From: Psychroflexus torquis ATCC 700755
GTDB taxonomy: Bacteria; Bacteroidota; Bacteroidia; Flavobacteriales; Flavobacteriaceae
Reading direction: 5' to 3'
Length of the DNA stretch: 64,000 nucleotides
Assembly: GCF_000153485.2 (NCBI RefSeq)
Contig: NC_018721.1
Span: 868,001 to 932,000, forward strand
Shown here: one piece after another, positions 7,673 through 17,372 of the stretch
Position numbering within the stretch: the stretch's first letter is position 1
Layout: each line of letters begins with the position of its first letter
Position numbers and translations under genes: made by a program
Notes under the pieces: model-generated
What the model was told of the DNA's origin: nothing
Seen by the model: the letters and a program-made list of their open reading frames with translations, nothing else
The model's database searches: none

Positions 7673-9199
7673 ATGACAACAATCAACGAACAGTTCGGCA
7701 ACTTAGGCGAAACTATTAAAGATGTTTCAGGAGAATTTTTGGACAAGTTAATTGCCGTCTCGGGACTCAGCAAGACCCAAGTCATGATGATTGTTTTTGG
7801 GGCGAGTAGTTTGGGCGTGATAGCCCAAACAAATCCAGCCTTTGGTTCTGGATATAATCTAGTACAATGTGATATAGATAATGCCTCTGGCTCAAACCAA
7901 GACGCAGGATTAATATCAAACCTTGTCGCGGCTAATGATATCATGAATCAGGATCAGAGAACTGATGAATTAACAGTAGTAGGGAGAATTGTAGATGATA
8001 ATTTTGATGCTAATCAACCGATTGATGATACAAATAATACCCCAATTCTCAAATCAACAGCAACCTCAACTGCTACAGCTTACCGAAACTATATTATTGC
8101 CCAAGGGCGATCTAATGCTAATCTTCACTGGTTACAGACTAATACTTTCTTCCCTGATGCCGGAGCTGCCTCAGCAGGAAGATTTCAAGGATTTAACGCA
8201 GCAGTCGGAGGTGCCGTTGCTTTGTCTAACTACATAAAAGTTCCACATGAGCTAACGAGCGGTCATGCAGCACTCGCTGGACATAACCAAGGGGCATTAT
8301 TTCCTGCCGAGCAAAGCATTGACGATAATGGTACACCCAATGACCCAACTGATGATCTGTATATAGCTGCTGGCACAAAAAGAACCCAATTAAAATTTAC
8401 TGGTGGAGGGGCTCAATCGAGTGTTGCAACTGGTCCCGTGGCCACAAGCAATGCTATTGATGGTTATGTGTACTACAAATCTAGAACTGGGGCTCAAGAA
8501 CGTGTTCTTGCCACAGATGTATCTAGCGGGACTACGGACAATACCTTTGATCTCATTTATGATGATTATACCGCTACACAGCCAAACAGAGTCCATAATC
8601 AAGGAAATCCTGAAGACGTAGCTGAATCAACTGTAACGGTAGACACCGTAAATGGAACCTTTAGCCTCGATGATATTTCTGAGTACAATGAGAGTTATCC
8701 TTTACTCAAAGCAGAGGATGGAACAGTATTAGCAACCATCGATGATGTGTATCGTCTCTATATTTATGATGATACTGATACCAGTGATGGAGCCCATCTA
8801 AATCCAGTAGGAATTGATTTTAAAAGTAGACCAAACATTGATTATACCGCTTATAGTAGTGACCCCAGTACGCTAAGCTATAGAGTTATGAATGTTTCTC
8901 AAAACGTTCTCAATAACCCAATAGCAACCCTCAGCACCGAAAATAACCAAGAAATCGAGGGATTTAAAATGTATCCAAACCCAGCAACAACAGAAGTAAC
9001 CCTAAGTATAACAAAAGGGCAAACTATTAAAACTATCGAAATATTTAGCAGCAATGGACGACTTATAAGCCAAGTGTCTCCCCTGAGTCTCAATGAAAAA
9101 GAAACCATTGATATAAGCAATCTGGCTTCTGGAATGTATATCGTCATAGCTACTAACCAAGACGGACGCACATCAAGAGAGAAACTCCTCAAAAAATAA
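7673..9199 (+). CDS. T9SS-exported metzincin-like surface protein, paralogue 2
   Basis: 508 residues. It has the same long n-region signal peptide and the same HELTSGH...GH motif (residues 192-204) as the 3057 protein. Between residues 130 and 272 the two differ at 14 positions, seven of them within 178-209 around the motif. In contrast to paralogue 1, the C-terminal domain (MYPNPATTEVTLSI, LASGMYIVIATNQDG, ending EKLLKK) is that of the 9727 protein, so this gene is a mosaic with its joint at AATAACCAAGAAATC (8942-8956). Promoter-like TTGACAAAAATAAACTTTACTCG lies about 60 bp upstream. Export by T9SS and attachment to or release from the cell surface is inferred from the sorting domain. Activity unknown. 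Confidence 0.85.
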   Translation: MTTINEQFGNLGETIKDVSGEFLDKLIAVSGLSKTQVMMIVFGASSLGVIAQTNPAFGSGYNLVQCDIDNASGSNQDAGLISNLVAANDIMNQDQRTDELTVVGRIVDDNFDANQPIDDTNNTPILKSTATSTATAYRNYIIAQGRSNANLHWLQTNTFFPDAGAASAGRFQGFNAAVGGAVALSNYIKVPHELTSGHAALAGHNQGALFPAEQSIDDNGTPNDPTDDLYIAAGTKRTQLKFTGGGAQSSVATGPVATSNAIDGYVYYKSRTGAQERVLATDVSSGTTDNTFDLIYDDYTATQPNRVHNQGNPEDVAESTVTVDTVNGTFSLDDISEYNESYPLLKAEDGTVLATIDDVYRLYIYDDTDTSDGAHLNPVGIDFKSRPNIDYTAYSSDPSTLSYRVMNVSQNVLNNPIATLSTENNQEIEGFKMYPNPATTEVTLSITKGQTIKTIEIFSSNGRLISQVSPLSLNEKETIDISNLASGMYIVIATNQDGRTSREKLLKK

Positions 9200-9280
9200 G
9201 AAGAAGCAACATATCAATCAAGAACCAAAGAGTTCAAATGTAGAGACCACACTAAGAGACCACGTTCGAACTCAAGCATA

Positions 9281-9307
9281 AAATCCCGCGAATTTCCCCG
9301 GGATTTG
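9281..9307 (+). terminator. Weak terminator-like hairpin after paralogue 2
   Basis: AAATCCCG and CGGGATTT can pair around a short loop, but the T run is interrupted (TTTGTTC). A more degenerate version follows the third paralogue near 11327-11356. Confidence 0.4.
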
Positions 9308-9314
9308 TTCTTTC

Positions 9315-9399
9315 GTCATGACAAAAACTTGCCGAACAAGTTTATTAATGCTATACTAAATTTGACTTTTTACTATATTTATAGTTAAAAACTTTTGTT
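9315..9399 (+). promoter_or_regulatory. Conserved hairpin plus promoter-like block, copy 2
   Basis: GTCATGAC, then AACTTG-CCGAA-CAAGTT (9326-9342), then TTTGACTTTTTACTATATTTATA. It is the same order as at 4699 and again sits directly before an MGKLS start codon. Confidence 0.5.
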
Positions 9400-9489
9400 A
9401 TGGGAAAATTAAGCCAGGCTGCCGGAGTATTAATTATCATTTCTATGGGAAGTTTCGATGCCAAAGGTGCTGAAAACATAATAAGGTAA
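9400..9489 (+). CDS. 29-residue MGKLS-family peptide or remnant
   Basis: The ORF reads MGKLSQAAGVLIIISMG then SFDAKGAENIIR and stops. Relative to the decayed copies at 2830 and 7446 a base has been lost in the GCTGAAAA stretch, which shifts the frame to an early TAA. The start codon and promoter-like block are intact, unlike in those copies. It is essentially a free signal peptide. It may be a meaningless relic, or a small hydrophobic peptide; the sequence cannot decide. The following 237 bp up to the next gene hold only a promoter-like TTGAC (9665) and TACTTG (9682). Confidence 0.4.
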   Translation: MGKLSQAAGVLIIISMGSFDAKGAENIIR

Positions 9490-9726
9490 CCGCAAAAACT
9501 GAATCAAAGCTCACTCAACCCTTTATTGCTTCACTCGTTCCTCGTTCGCAATGATGTTTGTGAGTTGTTCCACACCCGCAACGATCTTTGACGGGCATTT
9601 CGCTAGAAGAATAAGTCTAAAAAAAAAGTTGAAAATATTTTCTATATTTATCCATAAAAAAAAGTTGACAAAAACAAATTTTACTTGTACAAATTAAGTT
9701 GCAAAATAATATAAACATCTTCACCC

Positions 9727-11250
9727 ATGAAAAACAATCCATCATTTACGCCGGAGCACACAGACCCAAGCAGCGAAAAATCTGGCGGACATTCCTTGGG
9801 AGAACGCACCGGAAAAACCCTGCGGAAATATGGACTCAATATCATGCTAATAATCGGTGGAACCGCGGCTATGAAAGCCCAAACTGATCCCACTCGTGCC
9901 CAAAACGAACTCCAAGTAACAGAAATAAATGCTATCGGTGGTGCAAATTTTGATGCCCAGGGAGAAAGTGTCATAGAGCCATTACTCTACCGCCACGCTC
10001 GAGAAATGCAAAACGCATACGGTGTCCATATTGACCTGGTCAACATCATCGTCCGGGTTCGCTATATCTCATCAAATCTCATCAGTACTGGTAGTAGCTT
10101 AGGTGATCTAGCACAACTCAGAGGTTGGCGACAAAACTCGACCAACCAAGCCACTCACCCGGAGATCACTGACCCGCGAGATTTGACGTCGTCTTTTTAT
10201 ACCGGAAATGCCTATACTGGAGCCGCTCAATCCGGACCAGGCGACGATGGATTTCGATACCAAACAATTGCCGCTCCAACTCTGACCTGGCTTTTAGCAC
10301 ATGAAGCAGCTCATGGGCTTGACGGACTAAATGGTAGTCATACCGAAGCAAAAACTAATATAACCTTTACTGCAACTAATATCGCCACCAACGCGCAATC
10401 TAATTTAGATAGTGGTTATACCGTTGGTAACGTAGCCTCAACCCCTGGCATACTGCTACAATACTACACGGTCAGTAATGCCAACAACACCGGAAATCCT
10501 ATCCATGGTGGTGATGGGAATACCCGACACGTCGGAGAATATTTTGGTGAAGACCATGAAATCTCAACCCCTTATACTGAGCTCGATAATGGCAATAGTG
10601 ATAATGTCGCCGATGGGATTGCTGCGTATTATAATGGGACTGGTCCGGGACAGTCGGTGGAGACCGAACCCGTAATCTATGATACCGCCCCTACGGCAAA
10701 TGTCGCGGGAAATAGTATTGATATTACCAATGAAGACCAGCTCGAAACAGGATACGCTAACACCACAAATGCGAGTTTTGGAGACCAATTATCCACCCCA
10801 GGAGTTACTATGCAGTATCTCTATCTCGCAACCGATGCAACCGACGGTTCACCGATTGCGGGTCCCACTGGACTTGATGAAACGTTTGATAATCTTGCTC
10901 CAGGCGATTACAAAATCGCTTCATATGACGCAACATCAAACAGTCTGAGTCCTTTTAGTGATACTTTTACTATTACAACCCTCAGCATCGACAATAACCA
11001 AGAAATCGAGGGATTCAAAATGTATCCAAACCCAGCAACAACAGAAGTAACCCTAAGTATAACAAAAGGGCAAACTATTAAAACTATCGAAATATTTAGC
11101 AGCAATGGACGACTTATAAGCCAAGTGTCTCCCCTGAGTCTCAATGAAAAAGAAACCATTGATATAAGCAATCTGGCTTCTGGAATGTATATCGTCATAG
11201 CTACTAACCAAGACGGACGCACATCAACAGAGAAACTCCTCAAAAAATAA
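9727..11250 (+). CDS. T9SS-exported metzincin-like protease candidate, paralogue 3
   Basis: 507 residues. A hydrophilic leader of about 36 residues precedes the hydrophobic segment YGLNIMLIIGGTAAMKAQ, cleavage near 52 (AQ/TD). Residues 148-205 (TDPRDLTSSFYTGNAYTGAA ... LLAHEAAHGLDGLNGSHTE) recall reprolysin-like metzincins. They hold a true HExxH (192-196) and a further His eight residues on, where the family usually has HxxGxxH. An active zinc site is plausible. A fibronectin-like segment (residues 310-415) follows, then the same type A sorting domain as paralogue 2. The catalytic part is only remotely like paralogues 1 and 2, which retain HE...GH in the same place. No neighbouring gene offers a substrate. 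Confidence 0.8.
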   Translation: MKNNPSFTPEHTDPSSEKSGGHSLGERTGKTLRKYGLNIMLIIGGTAAMKAQTDPTRAQNELQVTEINAIGGANFDAQGESVIEPLLYRHAREMQNAYGVHIDLVNIIVRVRYISSNLISTGSSLGDLAQLRGWRQNSTNQATHPEITDPRDLTSSFYTGNAYTGAAQSGPGDDGFRYQTIAAPTLTWLLAHEAAHGLDGLNGSHTEAKTNITFTATNIATNAQSNLDSGYTVGNVASTPGILLQYYTVSNANNTGNPIHGGDGNTRHVGEYFGEDHEISTPYTELDNGNSDNVADGIAAYYNGTGPGQSVETEPVIYDTAPTANVAGNSIDITNEDQLETGYANTTNASFGDQLSTPGVTMQYLYLATDATDGSPIAGPTGLDETFDNLAPGDYKIASYDATSNSLSPFSDTFTITTLSIDNNQEIEGFKMYPNPATTEVTLSITKGQTIKTIEIFSSNGRLISQVSPLSLNEKETIDISNLASGMYIVIATNQDGRTSTEKLLKK

Positions 11251-11365
11251 GAAGAAGCAACATATCAATCAAGAACCAACGAGTTCGAACATAGAGACCA
11301 CACAAAAAGACCACGTTCGAACTCAAGCAAAAAATACCGCGAATTTCCTCAGGATTTAATCATCT

Positions 11366-11451
11366 GTCATGACAAAAACTTGCCGAACAAATTTATTAAT
11401 GCTACACTTAGTTTGACTTTTGTTGTATTTATACTTTAAAAACCTTTTGTT
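11366..11451 (+). promoter_or_regulatory. Conserved hairpin plus promoter-like block, copy 3
   Basis: GTCATGAC then AACTTG-CCGAA-CAAATT (one arm base changed) and TTTGACTTTTGTTGTATTTATACTTT directly before the MGKLS start at 11452. Confidence 0.45.
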
Positions 11452-11550
11452 ATGGGAAAATTAAGCCAGGCTGCCGGAGTATTAATTATCATTTCTATGG
11501 GAGTTGTCGATGCCAAAGGTGTTGAAAGTGCTGAAAACATAATAAGGTAA
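11452..11550 (+). CDS. 32-residue MGKLS-family peptide or remnant
   Basis: The ORF reads MGKLSQAAGVLIIISMG then VVDAKGVESAENIIR. As at 9400, the frame ends early in AATAAGGTAA, while in other copies those bases are read as NKV. The start codon is intact and the promoter block is conserved. It could be a relic of the full-length family seen at 4786 or a small hydrophobic peptide. Confidence 0.4.
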   Translation: MGKLSQAAGVLIIISMGVVDAKGVESAENIIR

Positions 11551-11629
11551 CCGCAAAAACTGAATCAAAGCTCGCGAAATAATAACTGACACAAGAATAT
11601 GAGAAGACCTAACCACGTTCTTTGTATTA

Positions 11630-11837
11630 TACCAAATTAGACCTATAATGACGCAATAAATCGTTTTACCGATATGAATTCGGCACAGGCTTTTTTCGCC
11701 TGCTTTTCATCAAAAATAATTACCGTAGCTAAGGCTATGCTAGTTATTTTTGATTTCAATCAATCAAAAAACCTGTGCTGAGCTAAGTCGTAATATAATT
11801 CAATTTATTCATACGGCATTATAAATATAATTTGGTA
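11630..11837. mobile_element. Miniature inverted-repeat element, form A, copy 2
   Basis: 208 bp from TACCAAATTAGACC to TATAATTTGGTA, flanked by TTA on both sides (11627-11629 and 11838-11840). The duplication here is TTA whereas copies 1 and 3 have TAA, which supports a genuine 3-bp duplication rather than part of the element. Confidence 0.88.
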
Positions 11838-11840
11838 TTA

Positions 11841-12300
11841 GACCTTATAAAAACCTCGTGTAAACTTTATGAACCCTTAGATCCCATAACGATAAATTCG
11901 CAATCGTATTTTTTGTAAATTGCCATAATACCATCGAAAGTTTAGTAAAACTATACCGTCTTGTAAACCTCAATCCCTTATAAATGATCCTTCATCTTAT
12001 GAAAGGTTTCTGTAAACCTCTTGTATGCTAACTTCATAAAAACAACTATTGTGGTAAATCACCCCCCTACTTCTTCATTTATAGGATCGATAAATCCTAA
12101 GAAAGAAATCCAGCAAATGGGATAAAAAAATCTAAATATCATATTTTTTTGCGAGTTATGCAGCGACTTTCAAGACATTTTCACCTTGAAGAGAAAAGTC
12201 TGTGGGGACTAGGATTCTTTTCTTAAGTTGAGAATTTATGCTTTTAATTATTTAGTTTAAATTATAAAAAAATCCTCTCTTTTATAACTGATAAATTATT
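11841..12300. other. Intergenic region without recognisable genes
   Basis: About 460 bp, strongly AT-rich, between the island and the rimP operon. I see no ORF with protein-like composition, no RNA gene and no repeat shared with the rest of the window. Confidence 0.6.
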
Positions 12301-12302
12301 AT

Positions 12303-12310
12303 TACATTTG
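12303..12310 (+). promoter_or_regulatory. -7 element of the rimP-nusA-infB promoter
   Basis: TACATTTG matches the Bacteroidota -7 consensus TAnnTTTG and lies 55 bp before rimP and just upstream of a leader hairpin. No clear TTTG -33 element is visible. Confidence 0.55.
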
Positions 12311-12326
12311 CAAAGTTTTGAATATG

Positions 12327-12353
12327 GAGGGGACAAATTAGTCCCCTCTTTTT
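12327..12353 (+). terminator. Leader terminator/attenuator ahead of rimP
   Basis: GAGGGGAC, loop AAATTA, GTCCCCTC and five T form a strong intrinsic terminator between the predicted promoter and the rimP start. No gene ends upstream on this strand, so it probably acts on the rimP leader transcript (attenuation), not as an ordinary gene terminator. Confidence 0.65.
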
Positions 12354-12364
12354 ATAAGTAAATA

Positions 12365-12838
12365 ATGGCTTTAGATAAAGAGCAAATTTTAACCTTGGTT
12401 AAGCAAGGATTGGAGGAAGACGAGGCTCTATTTTTAATTGATTTACAAATTTCTGATAAGAATAATATTAACGTGATCATAGATGGTGATAGAGATTTAT
12501 CTATAACAGATTGTGTCAATATGAGTAGGGCTATAGAACATAACCTCGATAGAGAGATAGAGGATTTCTCATTAGAAGTCGCCTCTTGTGGAGCGACTGA
12601 ACCCCTTAAATTCCCAAGACAGTTCAAGAAAAATATCGGGAGAAAACTAGCAGTCGAAAGCCAAAATGAATCTATAGAAGCAACACTTACGGCAGCATCT
12701 GACGAAGATATTGAATTAAAATGGACTGCTAAAGAGCCAAAACCGATTGGAAAAGGCAAACACAAAGTAGAAAAAGAAGCAAAAATAGCTTACGAAGACA
12801 TCGACAAAGCTCAAGTTATAATAAATTTTAACAAATAA
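12365..12838 (+). CDS. rimP: Ribosome maturation factor RimP
   Basis: 157 residues, the usual length. RimP assists maturation of the 30S subunit in the cytoplasm. The N-terminal alpha/beta domain shows the typical ALFLIDLQIS and INVIIDGDRDLSITDCVNMSRAIE segments; the central LEVASCGATEPLKFPRQFKKNIGR matches the family hinge V-x-S-P-G-x-x-x-P-L, with CG replacing the usual PG. The C-terminal SH3-like domain follows. It is the first gene of the conserved rimP-nusA-infB operon, with nusA starting 7 bp after its stop. Confidence 0.95.
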   Translation: MALDKEQILTLVKQGLEEDEALFLIDLQISDKNNINVIIDGDRDLSITDCVNMSRAIEHNLDREIEDFSLEVASCGATEPLKFPRQFKKNIGRKLAVESQNESIEATLTAASDEDIELKWTAKEPKPIGKGKHKVEKEAKIAYEDIDKAQVIINFNK

Positions 12839-12845
12839 AGATATT

Positions 12846-14081
12846 ATGGAGAATATCGATTTGATCAACTCATTTTCTGAATTTAAAGACGACAAATTAA
12901 TTGATCGAGTAACCTTGATGGCCATTCTTGAAGATGTATTTAGAAATGCATTGAAGAAAAAATTTGGACAAGATGATAATTTTGATATTATTATTAACCC
13001 AGACAAGGGGGATTTAGAAATTTGGAGAAATAGAAATGTAGTAAACGATGGAGAAGTAGAGGACGAAAACAAAGAAATTTCATTGAAGGATGCTAGAAAA
13101 ATAGAACCTGATTTTGAAGTAGGTGAAGATGTTTCTGAAGAAGTAAAGTTGTATCAACTAGGTCGAAGAGCGATACTGGCCTTAAGACAAAACTTAATTT
13201 CTAAAATTCATGAGCATGATAGCACTAATACCTTTAAATATTTCCAAGATTTAATTGGAGAAATTTATACAGCAGAAGTTCATCATGTAAGACACAATGT
13301 TGTGATTTTACTGGATGATGATGGAAATGAGTTAATCATTCCAAAGGAACATCAAATCCCTTCTGATTTCTACAGAAAAGGAGATAGTATAAGAGGTGTT
13401 ATCGAAAAGGTTGAACTTAAAGGAAACAAACCTATAATTATCCTATCTAGAACGACTCCAAAGTTTCTTGAAAAGTTATTTGAACAAGAAATTCCTGAAG
13501 TATTTGATGGGCTTATCACTGTTAAAAATGCAGTAAGAATTCCTGGAGAAAAAGCGAAAGTTGCAGTAGACACTTACGATGACAGGATAGACCCTGTAGG
13601 AGCATGTGTAGGTATGAAAGGCTCTCGTATACATGGTATAGTTCGAGAATTGGGAAATGAAAATATTGATGTAATTAATTACACCAACAATCCACAACTC
13701 TACATTCAAAGAGCCTTAAGCCCAGCGAAGATTGTGAATATCAAGCTGAATGAAGAAAAAAAATATGCAGAAGTTACTTTGAAACCTGAAGAGGTTTCAA
13801 AAGCAATTGGACGAGGTGGACATAATATAAGACTCGCTGGACTATTAACAGGATATAACATAGAAGTCTTCAGAGATGGTATCGAAGAAGAAGATGTGGA
13901 ATTAACAGAGTTTACAGACGAAATAGAAGACTGGGTTATTAAAGAATTCGGTAGAATAGGTTTAGATACTGCAAAAAGTATCTTAGAATTAGACGTAAGT
14001 GATCTCGTAAGAAGAACGGATTTGGAAGAAGAAACCGTTTTGAACGTGGTCAAAATTTTAAAACAAGAGTTTGAAGAATAG
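12846..14081 (+). CDS. nusA: Transcription termination/antitermination factor NusA
   Basis: 411 residues, normal for Bacteroidota, which lack the C-terminal acidic repeats of E. coli NusA. The order is the RNA-polymerase-binding N-terminal domain (1-130), an S1 domain (about 140-200: TAEVHHVRHNVVILLDD, SIRGVIEKVEL), then KH1 (GACVGMKGSRIHGIVRELG) and KH2 (AIGRGGHNIRLAGLLTGYNIEV). It binds RNA polymerase and nascent RNA and modulates pausing and termination. Second gene of the operon; infB begins 55 bp downstream. Confidence 0.96.
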   Translation: MENIDLINSFSEFKDDKLIDRVTLMAILEDVFRNALKKKFGQDDNFDIIINPDKGDLEIWRNRNVVNDGEVEDENKEISLKDARKIEPDFEVGEDVSEEVKLYQLGRRAILALRQNLISKIHEHDSTNTFKYFQDLIGEIYTAEVHHVRHNVVILLDDDGNELIIPKEHQIPSDFYRKGDSIRGVIEKVELKGNKPIIILSRTTPKFLEKLFEQEIPEVFDGLITVKNAVRIPGEKAKVAVDTYDDRIDPVGACVGMKGSRIHGIVRELGNENIDVINYTNNPQLYIQRALSPAKIVNIKLNEEKKYAEVTLKPEEVSKAIGRGGHNIRLAGLLTGYNIEVFRDGIEEEDVELTEFTDEIEDWVIKEFGRIGLDTAKSILELDVSDLVRRTDLEEETVLNVVKILKQEFEE

Positions 14082-14136
14082 ATTATTTAAACTCATCTTT
14101 GCAACATTATAAAAGAGGTAATATTAGAGGCAATTT

Positions 14137-16947
14137 ATGGCTGAATCAAAACAAACAAGATTAAACAAAGTACTAAGAGAGTTTAATATATCACTGGATA
14201 GAGCGGTGGAATATCTGGGCGATCAAGGTTATGAAATTGAGGCAAGACCTACAACCAAAATTTCTTCGGAAGTTTATGAAGTATTATCAGACAAATTCGA
14301 AACTGATAAAAGTAAAAAGGTAGCTTCAGAAGAAGTAAGCGAGGAGCGAAAAAAGGAGAAGGAAGAGTTGCGTCTCGCAAGAGAACACGAACTTGAGAAG
14401 AAGAAAGTAGACGAAGCTAGGAAAGAGCAACAAGCTACAGACAACAAGAAAAAAGCCGCTGCCGCTAAAGCTGAGGAGGAAACAAAGGCTAAAGCTGAAG
14501 AAGACTCCAAGAAAGCAGCAAAAGAGAAAGAAGAAACTATCAGGTCTAAGTCCAAAATTACAGGCTTAAAACAAGTCGGTAAAATTGAACTTACAGATAC
14601 TAGAAAAGGGAAACCTAAAAGCAAAAAAGCGTCTGATAAGCCTGAAAAGTCTACTCCACATGCTAAACCAACTTCTACTAAGCCAACTTCTGCTAAACCA
14701 GCATCTGAAAAGCCAGCAAAGGAAGCCGAACAAAAACCTCTAGTTAAGAAAGAAGATGAAAAAGAAAAAGAAGTTGAGGACCCTCTACACAAGACTCAAT
14801 ACACAAAGCTTTCTGGACCTAACTTTACCGGTGAAAAAATTGATTTAAATCAATTTAAGAAAACTCCAACCAAGAAAGAAAAGGAAAAAGAGAAAGAAAA
14901 AGAAGCAGCTTCCAAAAGAAGAAAGCGTAAGCGTATATCAAAAACTAACACAGCAACCCCTGGAGCTAGTAAACCCAACTTCAAAAAAGGCGCAAAACCA
15001 GCTCCTAGGAGAAATGTAAAAGCAGCTCCAAAAGAAGATCCTACTCCAGAACAAGTCCAAAAGCAAGTTAGAGAAACCTTAGAAAAACTTCAAGGTAGAT
15101 CTGCTGGCAAGAAAGGAGCAAAATATAGACGAGACAAAAGAGATCAACATAAACAACGTTCTCAAGAAGATCTCGATCAACAAGAAAAAGAAAGTAAAGT
15201 CCTTAAGGTAACTGAGTTCGTTAGTGTCAACGAGATAGCAACGATGATGGATGTGCCTGTGACCAAAATTATTTCTGCTTGCATGTCTTTAGGCATGATG
15301 GTGACTATGAACCAAAGACTTGATGCTGAAACCTTAAGTGTTGTCGCTGAAGAATTTGGTTATGATGTGGAATTTGTAAGTGCAGAAGTTGAAGACCACA
15401 AAGAAGTAGTTACCGAGAACCCTGAAGATTTAAAACCTAGAGCTCCGATCGTTACCGTTATGGGTCACGTAGATCACGGTAAAACTTCTTTACTGGATTA
15501 TATTCGTAAAGAAAACGTAATTGCTGGTGAGTCGGGTGGAATTACTCAGCATATTGGCGCCTATAGTGTTAAGATAGAGACTGGAGAAACTATTTCTTTC
15601 TTAGATACTCCTGGTCACGAAGCCTTTACCGCTATGAGAGCTAGAGGTGCACAAGTCACAGATATCGCAATTATTGTAATTGCTGCAGATGACAATGTGA
15701 TGCCTCAAACCAAAGAAGCTATATCTCATGCACAAGCTGCAGGAGTTCCGATTGTTTTTGCAATTAATAAAGTAGATTTACCTACAGCTAACGTAGAAAA
15801 GATAAAACAATCACTAGCTAGTATGAACTTGTTAGTAGAAGATTGGGGAGGTAAAGTTCAGTCCCAAGAAATTTCAGCTAAGGATGGTACAGGTATTCCT
15901 GAGTTACTTGAAAAAGTTCTTCTTGAAGCTGAATTACTTGACTTAAAAGCAAATCCAAATCGCCTTGCAAAAGGAAGCGTCGTGGAAGCTTTTCTGGATA
16001 AAGGTAGAGGTTACGTATCTACTATCTTGGTTCAGGCAGGTACTCTTAAAATTGGAGATTATGTCTTGGCCGGAACAACAAGTGGTAAAATAAAGGCCAT
16101 GCAAGATGAGCGTGGTAATAAAGTAAAAGAAGTTGGCCCTTCTACTCCTATTTCTATTCTTGGGCTAGATGGGGCTCCACAAGCTGGTGATTCCTTCCAA
16201 GTCATGGAAGATGAAAGAGAAGCAAAAGAAATAGCCTCGAAAAGAAATCAACTTCAAAGAGAGCAAAGTGTTAGAACACAGAAACACATTACTTTAGATG
16301 AAATTGGAAGACGAATTGCTCTTGGAGACTTTAAAGAATTGAACATTATCCTGAAAGCGGATGTGGATGGTTCCGTAGAAGCCTTAACAGACAGTTTACA
16401 GAAACTCTCAACAGAGGAAATTCAAGTCAATATTATACATAGAGGAGTTGGAGCCATTACTGAAAGTGATGTCTTGCTAGCCTCAGCTTCTGAAGCTGTT
16501 ATCATTGGATTTAATGTAAGGCCTGCTGGAAATGCTAGGACACTTGCTGATAATGAAGAAATCGATATCAGAATGTATTCTATCATCTACGATGCTATCA
16601 ACGACATTAAAGATGCGATGGAAGGTATGCTTTCTCCAGAACTTAAAGAAGAAATTACAGGTACTTCAGAGATTAGAGAAACTTTCAAAATCTCTAAAAT
16701 TGGAACTATTGCAGGATGTATGGTAATTTCTGGAAAAATTTATAGAAGCTCCGGTATTCGATTGATACGTGAAGGCATTGTAATCCACACAGGAACACTG
16801 ACTTCTTTAAAACGATTTAAAGATGATGCTAAGGAAGTCTCTAAAGGCTATGATTGTGGTATGCAATTGAAAAACTACAATGACATCCAAGAGGGGGATA
16901 TTCTAGAAGCTTACCGAGAAGTAGAAGTTAAGAAGAAATTGAAATAA
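14137..16947 (+). CDS. infB: Translation initiation factor IF-2
   Basis: 936 residues. An N-terminal IF2-N helical domain (1-50) is followed by a long low-complexity Lys/Glu/Ala/Pro linker (about 60-350) and a second IF2-N-like domain (about 355-405). The GTPase core has G1 GHVDHGKTS (from residue 443), G3 DTPGHEA (490) and G4 NKVD (544). Domains II, III and IV follow and end in the fMet-tRNA-binding C-terminal barrel. It directs initiator tRNA to the 30S subunit with GTP hydrolysis. Last gene of the operon, with a strong terminator 25 bp after the stop. Confidence 0.97.
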   Translation: MAESKQTRLNKVLREFNISLDRAVEYLGDQGYEIEARPTTKISSEVYEVLSDKFETDKSKKVASEEVSEERKKEKEELRLAREHELEKKKVDEARKEQQATDNKKKAAAAKAEEETKAKAEEDSKKAAKEKEETIRSKSKITGLKQVGKIELTDTRKGKPKSKKASDKPEKSTPHAKPTSTKPTSAKPASEKPAKEAEQKPLVKKEDEKEKEVEDPLHKTQYTKLSGPNFTGEKIDLNQFKKTPTKKEKEKEKEKEAASKRRKRKRISKTNTATPGASKPNFKKGAKPAPRRNVKAAPKEDPTPEQVQKQVRETLEKLQGRSAGKKGAKYRRDKRDQHKQRSQEDLDQQEKESKVLKVTEFVSVNEIATMMDVPVTKIISACMSLGMMVTMNQRLDAETLSVVAEEFGYDVEFVSAEVEDHKEVVTENPEDLKPRAPIVTVMGHVDHGKTSLLDYIRKENVIAGESGGITQHIGAYSVKIETGETISFLDTPGHEAFTAMRARGAQVTDIAIIVIAADDNVMPQTKEAISHAQAAGVPIVFAINKVDLPTANVEKIKQSLASMNLLVEDWGGKVQSQEISAKDGTGIPELLEKVLLEAELLDLKANPNRLAKGSVVEAFLDKGRGYVSTILVQAGTLKIGDYVLAGTTSGKIKAMQDERGNKVKEVGPSTPISILGLDGAPQAGDSFQVMEDEREAKEIASKRNQLQREQSVRTQKHITLDEIGRRIALGDFKELNIILKADVDGSVEALTDSLQKLSTEEIQVNIIHRGVGAITESDVLLASASEAVIIGFNVRPAGNARTLADNEEIDIRMYSIIYDAINDIKDAMEGMLSPELKEEITGTSEIRETFKISKIGTIAGCMVISGKIYRSSGIRLIREGIVIHTGTLTSLKRFKDDAKEVSKGYDCGMQLKNYNDIQEGDILEAYREVEVKKKLK

Positions 16948-16972
16948 TTTCTGAATAAACTTTCAACTAAGA

Positions 16973-17006
16973 AAAGCTCCGTAATGTATTTTACGGAGCT
17001 TTTTTA
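16973..17006 (+). terminator. Terminator of the rimP-nusA-infB operon
   Basis: AAAAGCTCCGTAA and TTTACGGAGCTTTTTT pair as a long stem with a short loop and T tail. Confidence 0.88.
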
Positions 17007-17372
17007 GTTTGAAAAAAATACCTAATAGTAGGTATTGTCAACACTCTTATTTAAAACTAGTTTTACGCTATTGCATTAAAAGATATTATCTATTATGCAC
17101 ATCCTAAAGTTTAAGGAATTAAACATCCTATAAAAGCTAATCTAACCCATCAGCTTTTTTTATGTTCAAACTTTAGGGTCTTTCTCATATAACATAAATA
17201 TTATCTACCAATTACAAAAAAAAATATTAAACTGTATTATCTAGGTTACTTTTCATCGACATGACAACCCCATAACCAATGACTTATGTGTCCGTTTTCA
17301 ATGAATTTCAGTTTTAGATTACGATTACTTTTTATAAAAGTTCCAAATTCAGTTCAATAGATGTTGTGGTAT
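17007..17372. other. Intergenic region without recognisable genes
   Basis: 366 bp between convergent genes. I see no convincing ORF, RNA gene or repeat. Confidence 0.6.

Larger units (their letters stand above)
7161..8956. repeat. Long direct repeat R1, copy B (1796 bp)
   Basis: Second copy of the block at 2545-4340, at a constant 4616-bp offset. Recombination between the copies would release a 4616-bp circle. That circle would carry the three helical-protein genes together with one T9SS protein gene. Confidence 0.93.
8942..9489. repeat. Direct repeat R2, copy A
   Basis: From AATAACCAAGAAATC onward this block parallels 10992-11550. It includes the T9SS sorting domain, the 3' untranslated region with its GTTCGAA strings, the hairpin-promoter block and an MGKLS remnant. 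The coding part is almost identical; the untranslated part has small differences. Confidence 0.85.
10992..11550. repeat. Direct repeat R2, copy B
   Basis: Second copy of 8942-9489. It carries the sorting domain, 3' region, hairpin-promoter block and an MGKLS remnant of the third module. Confidence 0.85.
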
